Source: Linnemannia elongata (Eukaryota > Mortierellomycota > Mortierellomycetes > Mortierellales > Mortierellaceae). From it: a stretch of 64,000 bases of DNA. The notes beneath the pieces are model-generated. The model did no database searches. It worked only from the letters and a program-made list of their open reading frames with translations, and had not been told where the DNA came from. Shown piece after piece: positions 11,488 through 22,747 of the stretch. The stretch's first letter is position 1, and the number at the start of each line of letters is the position of its first letter. The position numbers were made by a program, and so were the translations under genes. Location: contig JAXBDG010000002.1 of NCBI GenBank assembly GCA_036320915.1, positions 3,190,001 to 3,254,000 on the forward strand. The letters are read 5' to 3'.

Positions 11488-12296
11488 CTTGAATTGGAGT
11501 GGAAATGAAAGGAGGCTCCAACGACAGCCAAACGACGGGTTGTGAAATACAGAATCAACACCTCACGACTGCTCCTATTCTTAAGGGTAAGTCATCATCC
11601 GTCCTCTCTGATTTCTTGATCCGACAGACTCTGTGTTCTAGCCCTGCTCGTGTAAGTTGTTACCGGCAACACGTTATATCTTCAACCTCACTTACCCTTC
11701 CCATTCTTAAAGTATAAGATGTGTTTTTTAGCTAAACAACTCTAGGCCTTGAATAAAAGAAAGTAAAAAAACGAATAAGGTCGACGACGAAGGGACGGTA
11801 TGTTCGTTACGTCTTCAACGCCTTTGCCTCCAACACGTTCAAGCAGATGAAAGTATGTCTACTCGGGAGATCGACGGTATCTGCTATTCAGTAGACAAGA
11901 AATGGGTTAAAAACAAAGTCGCTGCGCTTCTATTTTCTTATTCGTAGGGTCTTTGGTATATCTTTTCTAGCGTGCTATTGCTTAAGTTGCATTATTTTTT
12001 GTTCCCATCATATATGTTTGGTCTGCACATCCAAAGGGACACAAAGTTACAAAGAAGGTAAACAATAGCACAGGCATTTGACAATGTGTGGTGGGTAGGG
12101 ATGGCTAATCACTTAATGACAGAGTACGTAAGAGATCTACAAAGAAATAAAGGTAGCTTTCACGGCATGAACTACAAGGCGGCATTTCTGTTGTTCTTTG
12201 TTTTTTGTTCTTTCTATCCAACATATCGCATGTTCAACACCATACGCCTATGAGAAGAGAGCCTTCGGGCATCAAATGGGCCAATGGCCCCCCAAC

Positions 12297-12304
12297 TATA
12301 AAAA
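12297..12304 (+). promoter_or_regulatory. TATA box before the 12352 remnant
   Basis: TATAAAAA, 48-55 bp ahead of the ATG at 12352, with a CCAAT pentamer at 12281-12285 and a CAA-rich leader in between. This is an unusually well-formed core promoter for the window and implies that a gene was, or still is, transcribed from here. Confidence 0.45.
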
Positions 12305-12351
12305 ACAACGCCACCAACAAACAAACAACAACAAGCAAGTCTTTATCCACT

Positions 12352-12517
12352 ATGTTCGCCGTCTCTATCCGCGCTCTCTAAGCCAGCCAGTACGGTGACG
12401 GTCCTCAAGCCAACAACCGCCCCTCTCCTCACCTTCAAGCCTGATCAGGTCCTCGCCCAGATCGCCACGACGCAACTCACATTCACACTCCCTCTCTCTC
12501 CTTTAACTTCAGAATAA
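12352..12517 (+). pseudogene. Frame-broken small gene, possible mitochondrial precursor remnant
   Basis: From ATG 12352 the frame reads nine residues (MFAVSIRAL) and stops at TAA 12379-12381. The +1 frame from 12377 continues open for 46 codons (SKPASTVTVLKPTTAPLLTFKP...) to TAA 12515-12517. The combined composition (Met, hydrophobic, Arg, Ser, no acidic residues for about 25 positions) resembles a mitochondrial targeting peptide. A strong promoter precedes it. I do not recognise the family. A one-base insertion or deletion, a sequencing error, or programmed frameshifting could each explain it; a splice site that repairs the frame was not found. Confidence 0.35.
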
Positions 12518-12842
12518 AGTAGAGCTTTTTTTTTTCCTTTAGGAAAAGACTAAGCGATTGGATAGCTCTTACTTTTTTTATTATCAATTGAAGAAAACGC
12601 CACCAAAATTTACCTTCGCTGAGAATGTCCTTGATTTATCACTGAATATTCGTTTTGATCAAATGCACAGCCACAACCAGGCAAATGGAAGGGGATGTGA
12701 GGGTAAAGGGTGTATCGTTTTATTCTTGAGGGAAATGAGCTTCGCTCACAGAAACACGCAGTTTTTGACAAAGAGAAGTAATGATATGTACATATATAAT
12801 GAAAATGGATGTAAAGAAGGATGGGAAGAGAAGAAAAGGTGC

Positions 12843-14042
12843 TTAAGCGAGCTGAAGAGCAGGATCAACCTTGGATTTCTCAGCAGCCTCCTTCTCCTGC
12901 TTGGCAATGATGGCCTCAGCGGTCTTCTTGAAGGCCTCAGCCTGGGTACCGCTGTTTTCGGCATCGTAGTAAGGAGCCTCGCCAGAAACGGTTACACGAA
13001 CACCCTTGCGGAAGTAAGGCTGGAAGTCTGGGACGCCAGTGTGGAAGGTCGAGCGGTTATCCCAGATGGCAACAGAGTCCTTCTTCCACGAGAAGCGGAC
13101 CTGGTAATCGAGACGCTTGGAGGTGAGGTCGTTGAGGTACTCGAGGAGCCACTTGGATTCAGTGGGCGAGAGACCGTTGATCTCACGGGTGAAGACCGAG
13201 TTGGTGAACACAGACTTCCATCCGGTGACGGGGTTGGTGCGGACGACGGGATGGACAGAGTCGTTCAGCTTGCCAAAGGTCTTGCGGCCGGTGTTGGCCT
13301 GGAAGACACGGAAAATGTCCGACGTGTGGGTGGCGGTGAGGCCCTCGAGAAGGGTCTTGATGGGCTGCGAGAGGTTGTCGTAGAGCTGGTAGCCGTTCGA
13401 CCAGATGGTGTCACCGCCAGCCTCGGGGATTTCCTCAAATTTAAGGATCGAGAACGAAGAGGGGTAGGGCTCGAACGAGACATCCGAATGCCACGAGTTG
13501 TTGGTGTTGTAGCGACCGGGAGGGCTAATTGTATGAATAGAGCACAAAGAAGGTATGGTGAGGATGATGTGCATAGATTTCAATGACAAAAGAAGATCTG
13601 AAGAGTAGGTTCAATGAAAGCAAACAAAGGGGGTAACATACCTGAGGCGAGAGTCCAAGACGATGAGCTCGGGGCTCTCCTGGTCATGGGGAACCAAGGG
13701 GTGGACGTGGAGGGGACCCCAGCGCTGACCGAGCTTGACGTGCTCCTTGCGGTCCAAGTCCTCCTGGTCGCGGAAGAAGACGACACCACGCTCAGCAATG
13801 AAAGCGGCGAGCTCTTCGGCCTGTTGCTCGGTCAACTCGGTGAGCTTGATACCGTGCAATTCGGTTCCGATCTTGGGCGTATAATCGATGCGCTTGGTGA
13901 CGCTGGCGAAGAGGGCCTTCTTCTCGGGATCAGCGCCCTTACCGGCGACGCGGGTGGCGAAGGTGTTGCGGTCGGCGAGAGAGGCATCCTTGTCGGTGGA
14001 GGAGAGGACGACGTTGTCAGAAGGTGCGATAGAGGGTGCCAT
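12843..14042 (-). CDS. TauD/TfdA-family alpha-ketoglutarate dioxygenase, JLP1-like
   Basis: Fe(II)- and 2-oxoglutarate-dependent dioxygenase, most like the fungal sulfonate/taurine dioxygenases (yeast Jlp1), which release sulfite from sulfonates for sulfur supply. Two exons (14042-13642, 13524-12843) total 1083 nt, 360 aa. The iron triad is visible: H146 and D148 in NSWHSDVSFE, and H295 in NRSTFHTGV. The co-substrate arginine lies in RKGVRVTVSG (306-310). The start is the ATG at 14042, giving MAPSIAPSDN; no targeting signal is obvious. The C-terminus is a charged helical tail (KKTAEAIIAKQEKEAAEKSK). A Dal5-type permease is transcribed divergently 3 kb away, which fits uptake plus oxidation of the same class of substrate. 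The exact substrate cannot be read from sequence; TfdA-like herbicide cleavage or other sulfonates remain possible. Confidence 0.9.
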
Positions 14043-17026
14043 TGTTGTGAGAGTTGTTCGTTGATTGTTTGTTGGGAAGTTTTGTGTTGTTGGGTTGATG
14101 TTGAAAAAAAGGAAAGATGAAGCGTTGAATACGGTCGTTTTTATACTTGGGAATCTTGTTGCGAAAAAGAGGCCCTCGCTACTACGCCCAAACATACTTT
14201 GCATGCTGACTGTTCAGACTGATCGTTTACCCGGTCCGGGAGAACATTGGAAAAGTTCGACCGGAGTAGGCGATGAACACTGGGAGTTACAAAGCGAGAT
14301 CTTGAAAATGAAGACGAAAACAATGAAAGGGTAAACGCCATGGATAAGGAAGAGAGGGATAAAATCGAGCAGAGTTTCATTACGAAGGGTCAACCCTTTG
14401 TGGCGAAGAAAGAAAACGACATCGTTTGTCGGTTGATCGCCACAATAGATGATTGCGGAGAGCGAGGATGAGAGAGAGAAGTGTAAAGCAAAAGGAAAAG
14501 AAGGTTGCCAGTCACGCGTTTGGAAGTGACCAAAGGAGGGGCAAAGAGGGTGCATTAGGACCGATGTTTAGCGTTTATTTCAAAGGAAAGGAAGAAGAGA
14601 GAAATTGAGCACGGAAAACGGGTAAATGGCGACATGGCTGAGGCGTGTTGCATCAATTGAGCCACTGAAAATAAGTTTGTTTCGAAATTGAGCAAAGTTA
14701 GACCCTCTCATCGATGCCCGATAGATGATAGTGCCTTGTGCAAAAGAAAATGGAGGAAGAAGCGCCACGCACCAACGCTTAACTGTCAAATGGCACAAAG
14801 ACGCTCAAGAAAAACGAGATATTGGTCGTCTTTGGAAAACAAGATAATCGCATCAGCTGCACACCAATGGGGTGAATGTCCAGCAAAACAACCTTTTCTG
14901 CACGAAGGAGAGTAAGGGGGTTAAGGTAGGAGGAGGTTTGACGTCTGTTGAAAGTTGTAGATGGATGGCGACAGAGTGCACCATGCGTTAGCACCATGAA
15001 CGGAAAATACAACAGCCAGAAAACAAAAAGCATCGAGGGATGCGAAGGAAACAGATTTTCCGCCGAAGTAAAAAAAAATTCGTTCCTTTGTTCGGAAAAA
15101 ATGGAAACTAAAAAAAAAGAGACACGACAGGTTCCAAAGGTACGCGCTAACCATCAGTGAGTTGATGATGGAATAACTCATTCACGAATCACAACTCATC
15201 GCACCTGTGCTACTGTAGCCAGTTTGCTTCGCCGATCACTCCGATATATTTGACATCAGCTGAATCATACGTAAGAGTTCCGGAGTAGAGACCATATTTT
15301 GGAACAATCAAGGCATTGTTGCGAAACGATAACGACTCCATCTTACTCACCCACATTGGAGCAAGAAGAGTGAGTGTGTGAGTGGAAAATGGAGGAATGG
15401 GGTAGGAAGGAGCACAGTTACCGAATCAGGAAGCATTTCCAAGCGGTGTTTGGATAAAGAGGGCGGTCAGCACAGATCACGACAGAAAGAAAAAAGGTCA
15501 TTGAGCCCGAGAAAGACGCGTAGTTTGTGAGAAATTGCAACATTTCAAGGTTCATGAGGCAAACACCAATTTCTCGCGTCTAGCGCCGAAATGTCACACA
15601 GAGCCTCTTCAGCATCACATTGCATTGTACTTTTCTCGTCTCTCGCTTTCTTGATATCGTTCAATCTCTGATTCCGTCTTTTCCACATTGTCGTAGCGAG
15701 AACAACAGCAACTAAAAAGGAACACATGCCATCGGCTCATGTCGAGAGTAAAAAGGGCCCCGCTTTGTACTATCCTCTCAACCTGCAGAGCGAATGCCAA
15801 TGTCGTCAACACGCGTTGCGCCCTGGCAATAAGGGTAGCCTCTTCTCCTTTTCTCTCACTCTCCTTCTCCGCCCAATATTCAGATAAGCATGAGGAGGAA
15901 TGACCACACTATCTTGTTACACCGGTTTACTCCACATCTTAAATACGATAAATCATTGGCAGGGCTAACAGCCTTAACACCAAAAGAAAAAAAAAACCAA
16001 GATCTCTTCGCATTATCGCACCATTCGACTTTGCCCATTCGTCATGTCCATAAACAGGAGCTATGGAACCTAATGGTGCATTATCGTCCTTTAGTCGTCT
16101 TTTTCATTGTTTTCGCAACGATAAAAACATATCATTCACGGACCCTTTTTCCGTTCTTTGTGTTTGTGATTCTTTTTCAACCTCCTCGTGTATGGGCTTT
16201 TTCTTACAAAAAAAAGAGCGTGGCCATCGATTCGTCTTTTCCATCCCCTCTAATAGCTCTTCCGGACCTTCAAAAACCACTTCCCTCGTTTTTTTATTAT
16301 TGTTTTCGACAACGTGCTCACCTCCCCGGAAAATAAGTTCACGATGTTGATTGTGGTGGTGGAGGTCAGGAAGTTATCTTTCCTCTCTCGACTTCGTCTA
16401 TAGGTCGTATTCTTGCCTCAGCTTTCGATCGGGACTAAAGTGGACGTTCGAGACCTCTTTTTCTTGAACGAAAACAACAAAGTTGTCAGAGAGAAAAAGG
16501 GGGAGAGAGAATGAAAATGGGAAAAGGAAAAGGGGAAAAACGAGACGCGCGTTGTTGACTGCCTTCCTGTTGTTATGGTGTGCAAGATGGGCGGAAGTAA
16601 GTGCAGTGTGTGTATTGTTTTAAGTGAAGTTCCGCTCTAAATTCAGGCTGATTCATGGTCTGTTCATCTCTGTTTTGTCTGGGTAGTAGTCATTTCATGC
16701 AGTCCCTTCCCTCCCTTTCGTATTTTCTGCACCTTGACGAACATTCGGTCGTTAAAGACGTCAATGACTGCAGCTCAAAATAAAAAAATAAATAAAAACT
16801 TATAAAACCCTTCAACGCCCACTCTCCCTCCAGTTTTTCGGTAGGACTAAAAACTTGAACCCTCATTTACCCCCACTCCCACGCTTAGTCTCCTCTCTGT
16901 TCCTTCGATACCCCTCCCTCCTTTTCCTTTCACCCCTCCCTCCTTGCAACCGTTGGAGATCTACTCCTCCAAGTCCCTTTTCATCCAACCTATCTCAATA
17001 ACAACATCAACAAGCTCATATCAACC
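14043..17026. other. 3-kb divergent intergenic region
   Basis: Separates the dioxygenase and permease start codons. Frames inside (for example 15890-16336 plus, 148 aa) have no family features and poor coding character. The right end carries a TATA element and a C/T-rich leader for the permease. I saw no CACGTG site of the Cbf1/Met4 kind. Confidence 0.5.
16801..16807 (+). promoter_or_regulatory. Probable TATA box of the MFS permease gene
   Basis: TATAAAA, 226 bp before the permease ATG, followed by a C/T-rich leader and a CAACAT tract up to the start codon. A TATA element suits a nutrient-regulated promoter; the role is inferred. Confidence 0.4.
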
Positions 17027-19038
17027 ATGTCGTCTGAGAAACAAGAGGTGTACGAACACAAGGGCGTGCCGGTCGATCTCGAACACAAGGGAAGCGACGC
17101 CTCCTCAAGTCTGAACGGCAACTCACAGGCAGACTATGCAGACGAGAAACTTAGGGTGTTGGGTCAAGTGAACCCACACTATGACCATGATCTGACCTGG
17201 ACTGAGGCAGAAGAGAAGGAGGTCGTTCGGATATTCGATCTGAAGATCCTCTCTTGGATCGGTGTCATGTGTAAGTTTGCTCCCTTTTCTTGTTCCATTT
17301 TCATTAAGTGACCTGTTCTCACCGTACCTAACCTCAGTTTGACTTATCTTACTCTATTTTTTGGTTATCGACAACCACATAGTCTTCTTCTTGCAGCTGG
17401 ATCGTGGTAACATGTCCAACGCTCTGACGGACAACATCATGGTCGACCTCGGTGTCGATCTCAACACCATGACCCTTGGAACAACTGTCTTTATCCTCTT
17501 CTTCTGCTTCTTCGAGATTCCCTCGAATCTAGTTCTTCGCCGCGCTGGTGCCCACCGTTGGGTACGTAAATTTCAGTTAACCAAAATGTCTGTGCAGTAT
17601 CACATCTGATGAACGAACATTACACTCACATCTATGTTCTTTATTCGATAGATTCCTTTCCTTATGGTCCTTTGGGGATTGGCCACTGCCGCCCAGCTCT
17701 GGATGCACAACAAGGCCACCTTTTTGATCTGCCGTGCCTTTGTCGGAATGTTTGAGGCCGGCTACATCCCAGGAATCGCCATCTACCTCACTACCTACTA
17801 CAAGCGTCAGGAGATGGCTCTCCGTATGTCAATCTTTTGGTCCACCCTCGCCATTGCAAACTCTTGCGCCGGTGTCCTGGCCTATTTCATCCTGCAGCTG
17901 CGTGGAACTGCCGATCTTGCTGGCTGGAAGTGGCTTTTCTTGATCGAGGGAGTCGCAACGACGTTTGTCGGTGTCCTCTCCTTTTTTATCCTCCCTGAGG
18001 GCCCTACCGCCACTCGTGGTTACCTCCGCTTCGCAGGCTACCTGACTGAACGCCAGGAACTCATCGCCATCACCCGTCTCATCCGCGACGACCCCTCCAA
18101 GGCAGACCCTTCCAAGAAGATTGTCCCCAAGGCCGATGTCTGGCGCGCAGTCAAGTCCCCCCGCATCTGGCCCAACCTTCTGATCGGATTCTTTGGTCTC
18201 TTGCCCTCGACCCCGATCGGTGGATTTGCGCCCCTGATCTTGAAGATGTTGGGTTTCAATGGACTTAAGGCCAACTTGATGACCATCCCTGGCTTCCTCC
18301 TTGGACTTGCCGTCATGTCGCTTGTCAGTTACTCGTCCGACAAGTTCAACGAGCGTGCCTTCCACGGTGCTGCTGCTACACTTTACTATGCGTGCTGCGT
18401 TGCTGGACTGGCCCTCTTGCCCATCGGTACCGACAAGGTCAACCTTTACATCTGCCTTATCTTTGCCATGGGTGGTTCTACCTGCTGGCACCCTGTTAAC
18501 GTAAGCCATACTATCATCTCTTTATTGTTGAATACGTCTTCGTGCGCTATCGATTCGACAGCTAACCCAAACTCGTCTTATTCTTCTAGGCTGCTTGGAT
18601 CGCAGGAAACACAGCCCCAGTCGGCAAACGCACCATTGCGCTCGCCATGTATATTATCTCCGTCAACCTCACCGCCATTGCCGGCGCCAACGTTTTCCGC
18701 AACAACGACGCGCCTCGTTTCATTTCGGGCATGTGGGTAAGTTAAGTTTGGTTGTGCGCATCGCACGAACAGAAAAAATAAATCGGATCCCTGCGATCGA
18801 CCCGTCCCCACAGATCACTAACACGTTTATTCTTTATGATTTTTTACTTGTTTAGGTATTATTCGCGTCGCTTGTCATCACCATCACCCTCTTCATTTTC
18901 CAGCGCTACCACCTCTTGTACATTAATCGGAAGCGTGCCTTGGCTACCAAGGACTGGACCGCCGAGGACTGGAAGCATTACGACGAGACCACTACCGACA
19001 TTGGCGACGACAGACTCGACTTTGTCTTTCAGGTGTAA
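17027..19038 (+). CDS. MFS permease, anion:cation symporter (Dal5/Seo1/Yct1) family
   Basis: Plasma-membrane proton-coupled uptake of an organic anion; relatives carry allantoate, cysteine, nicotinate, pantothenate or sulfonates. Five exons (17027-17270, 17383-17561, 17652-18500, 18590-18736, 18856-19038) sum to 1602 nt, 533 aa, the usual length. After a 75-residue acidic cytosolic N-terminus come about 12 hydrophobic segments. Family signatures are LDRGNMSNALTDN in helix 1, FEIPSNLVLRRAG between helices 2 and 3, CRAFVGMFEAGYIPG, and GWKWLFLIEG at helix 6. The C-terminal tail ends after EDWKHYDETT. It is divergent from the JLP1-like dioxygenase, so a sulfonate is a reasonable substrate guess; Dal5-family transporters with sulfur substrates are known in yeast (Yct1, Soa1). 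Substrate is inference. Confidence 0.92.
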
Positions 19039-19170
19039 AACAACTAATTTAGCAATTTCTGGCGATCTAAAAGACGCGCTTTATACTTTTATGCATCGAA
19101 AAATAAAAAAAAAAATGACAAAAATATTTACAAACGAAAATGAGAGGATTGAATACAAAAAATAATGAAA

Positions 19171-22100
19171 CTATGGTCGGTTGAAATGCCTGGGCTCGCT
19201 TCCAATGGTCGCCCGCTTATAATAGTTCCGTCGCCCACTCGACCGCCTTGATCCGGTATCATTTCCTAACTCTGCCTCGTGGAATCCAACCCTTGGCCGC
19301 TCTTCACCCGTCGAAAACGATGTCCTTGGTCCTGGTTTGCTGTCGGGGCTGGACAGCCCTTGCCTGTCCTTTGCTTGATCGTCTCCTTGGTCAACGCTTC
19401 CGTTGCGGTTCCTTTCCTGGTGCTGTGGCACCTCTCGTTCAACGCATAATCTGCCAATAACCCCATCGCCCTTCCTGCTCAAAATCTTGGCTGCCCTCAT
19501 AAACTCGCCTCGAATAGTGAACAACCTACAATGGTAAGCCATAACGAAAGTGTTGTTAGTCATAGGCATATAGCGAATACATCAACAGTTAGGAGTACAG
19601 ACATAGGAATGAACTTACGAGTAACGGTCGACGGGTCTGCCAACGTTATGGTTCAGTTCTGAAGAAAAGGAGGCGAAGTTTATGTGAAGGTCAGAAATAC
19701 TGCAACGTTGGAACACACACACAGGTAGGATAGGTGCAATCGAGTCACAACTGATACTTACCGAAAGGATCTTCGATACAGAACAGGTATCTATTCTTGA
19801 CAACAGGCTTTGAATCGACTGCTGGTGCTGATTGCGCCAGCTCTGTGTCGTCAGCAGGCGCCTCCGACAATGGCGGCAACTGTTGTTGTTGCGGCTGCTG
19901 CTGCTGTTGAGGGGGAGGTTGTGTGTGGTCCTTTGTCCACTCTTTTGCCTCCTTGGTCAAAAGTCCTCCGCTGCGAATACTGATTACGTGGTTGGCGTAG
20001 CGGAACTCACTGGCATAGTAACGGAAGAACTCGTATAGCAGCTCTCCAATCGATTGGCGTTGAGACTCTGGCGTAGGTTGCCAGTAGTGGGCGAGGTTGG
20101 GAATGTCCTCGAAAAAGTACCGGTTGAATCCTTGGCAATCCCAAAATGGCACCTTGCCGTTTCCTGCGACGATCGTCTGAAGGTTCGGCAAGACACCCTG
20201 CCTCTGGAGAACGTGAATGACCAGCAAAACGTAGGCGTAACTAAAAACCAAAAGAGAAAGTGATGCGCATATAAGTATTTGCTCCGCCTCTATATCTTCC
20301 AGTAATGCGCCATTTCAGACTAGAAGCACTCACCTCGACAGGGACCCTGTGTAGGGGTTGTTTATCTTCCTGCGCTTGGCCCAAATCTTGATAATCACTA
20401 CAATGTCCCGAACGCGCTCATCAACCCTGCAGTAGGCCCTCAAGAGTCGCGTATTCCAAATGGCCAGGTCGTTCTGATAACCAATGTCACAAGCGATCCC
20501 GTTGACATGGTTCAGCTTGACAATGGGAACTCGGGCTCGCTTCAACTGTAGGATGTTCTCGAAATCCGGGTCCTCCTCCAACCGGTCGCCTATCCGCTCG
20601 ACGAACTCCACTGGCGAGACTTCCTCCGATCCTTCCTTGGGGTTCAAGAAAACACAGACGTCCATGTCCGCATTGGCCAACGCGAGTCCATTGCCACTGG
20701 AGCCGAACGGCAAAACCTCAGCCTCTCCAAAGACTTCGACAGCAATATCGGACAGCCTGTGGTAGTAATAATAATAACGTTAGTAATCGGAGCTAGAAAA
20801 GCAACTGAACATGTGGAGTCGACCAATGCCGTGCTTTTAAACGCCAACAACTGTCAACGTACCTTTGCAAGAGGGCCAGCTTCCTAGTTTCTTCCTCTGG
20901 CTTAGGCATAAGTTCTTGACAAAAGTCCTTGGCGTCTTTAGTAATCTGGTCAAAGTTGGTCGGTCGGTAAGGGTCGTACTTCCTGTCTGAATAGAAGTCG
21001 ATATCCTTGACCGAGAATGGTGCTTTGTCGAGTGGCTGTTCGTATCGAGTAGTTGAAGGATCCTGGAATCGACTGTGGATCATCGTCGAGAACTGCTGAG
21101 ACGGTACCGACGACTGAGACGACAAGCGGTCGCCTTGGATCTGCGAACCTTCGCCAGAAATGTGGTCGGCCACCGAGGGGATAGACCGGGATCGAGGTGG
21201 GGATACTGGGTCGCCAAGTGAGAACCTCCGGAGTTGACCCTGTAGATCCTTGACCTGGGCCTCTTCAATCTCCTGAACTGTCAAACGGGGCCCATCCAGC
21301 GCCGCAACAGCTGGTGCACCCGAAGGTCCATCCGCGCCTCCTCCTTGGAACAAAAGCTGGTTGATGTGGCTCTCGATATTTTTGATCTGGTGATTCTGCA
21401 GTTGTTGTTGTTCCTGTCCGTTCTTTCCACCAGACATAGGTGCACCGACTCCCTGTTGTTCTTGCTGCTGCTGTTGTTGTTGTTGTTGCTGTTCCTGTTG
21501 CAAAGGATGCTGAGGACCGTTTTGAAATTGGTACATTTGTTGCAATTGGTGTTGCTGCCGGAGCATCTGCTGATGCATGAACATTTGCTGCTGGTGAAAG
21601 TGCTGTTGTTGCTGGAGTGTCGGCTGAAACTGAGGCCCAGGATGCTGCTGTGAAGCGAGTCGTTCCTGGTCGGGGGAGTGAACTGGGAAGTGACCAAACC
21701 CAGGAGGAGGAGGAGGCGTCACTCTGTTCAAGGGGACGAATACTATGCCGTTGGGTGTATGTATAGGGATCATCCCTGGTGGTCCAAATTCGCCCTCGAA
21801 TCCTGGAGGTCCTGGGAACATGGACTGCGGGTGTTGGGCCAAAGGATGGAACATTCCCTGTCTGAGCTGAGCGTCCATCGAGTGTCGGTCCGTTGGGAAT
21901 TGGCGTCTCTCCCCTGCCTGCTGAGGGCCTGCCTGGTCTCCATGGTCCGACGTTGATATATCTGATCTCGCTGCCATAGATGGTTCTTCTATGGTGCTCG
22001 TGGCGCCCTTGTCGAAAGCACGCTGTTGAGAGTGCCATTGATCCGATGTGCGCTCTTGCTGAGGGTGTCGGCCGTCGAATAAGTCGTCTCCAAGCCCTGG

Positions 22101-22484
22101 TGGTTGAGTCTTACTGGGATCGTGGAATTGTGGATGCTGTTGGTGCATCATTTGCTGCATGTGTGTCTGCTGCATCAGGTGTGCCAAGTTTGGATGTAAG
22201 AAGGGGGGAGGGAAAGGCGAGTGGGATTGCTGAGGACTGCTCTGCTTATGGTTGCGCTCTGAACGTCCGAGGTGGGGGGCGTGAGAAGAAGGGTCGAGCC
22301 AAGGTGATGCCGGCTGAGGACCACCAAAGCCTTGTCCAGAGATGCGGTTTTGTCCTTGTCCGTTCGAAAGCGATGGTGGCGTATTTTCTGTGGTTTGCTC
22401 GCGACCTTCCGTGGGCATGGGAGATCCTTGAGTGCGAGTCTGGGCCGCTGGCTGGTGGTGAGAGGGAGGGGCTGGTTGGGCCAT
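19171..22484 (-). CDS. Cid1-type terminal nucleotidyltransferase (probable TUTase) with Q-rich N-terminus
   Basis: Adds untemplated nucleotides, probably uridines, to RNA 3' ends. Five exons (22484-20863, 20756-20334, 20240-19762, 19658-19619, 19525-19171) give 2919 nt, 972 aa. The polymerase-beta fold motif is FGSSGNGLALANADMDVCV, with G559-S560 and metal ligands D571, D573 and D631 (IACDIGY). The PAP-associated domain ends CIEDPFELNHNVGRP. H845 in that motif corresponds to the histidine that gives Schizosaccharomyces pombe Cid1 its UTP preference, and RGEFMRAAKIL after it also matches Cid1. Ahead of the catalytic core lie about 500 disordered residues rich in Gln, Pro and His, with a long poly-Q near 21447-21495 coded by mixed CAA/CAG. 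The first ATG of the frame is at 22484. A second P/Q insert interrupts the PAP domain near 19900. Core family is sure; the UTP choice is inference. Confidence 0.9.
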
Positions 22485-22747
22485 TGACGGAGGGGACAGC
22501 AATGACAACAGGATCCCTGGCCAAGAAGAAGATTGAGCAAAAGTCGGTATTGAGGTGTGATGAAGTGTGTGAGTGGGTGATGGTTGTCCGTGGTGGATAA
22601 CAACAGGGCGTGCGCGACGCAAAGTCTAGTTCAAAGTCAGTTGCTGCAAAGCCACTGACCAAAAAACGACGACAATTGACCTTCGAGACGCGTCAACAGG
22701 TAAGAATGTGTTCAATTGATCCCGTAATCAACAGTCGCTTTGATTTA

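Larger units (their letters stand above)
11488..12842. other. Intergenic region with a promoter-bearing gene remnant
   Basis: No intact gene is seen. A stretch at 11786-11860 has coding-like third positions in one plus frame but no start or family match. The remnant at 12352-12517 is listed separately. The 3' flank of the dioxygenase gene occupies the last few hundred bases. Confidence 0.5.

Noticed and set aside
12558..13586. Plus-strand 342-aa open frame
   Set aside because: It is antisense to the TauD-family exon, whose protein shows the full iron-binding motif; the long frame is a shadow of its codon bias.
17829..18509. Minus-strand 226-aa open frame
   Set aside because: Antisense shadow of the MFS permease exon 3; composition is charged and repetitive and matches no family.
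21265..22038. Minus-strand 257-aa alternative frame
   Set aside because: Shifted frame of the Q-rich nucleotidyltransferase exon, giving artificial Ser/Thr/Ala repeats.
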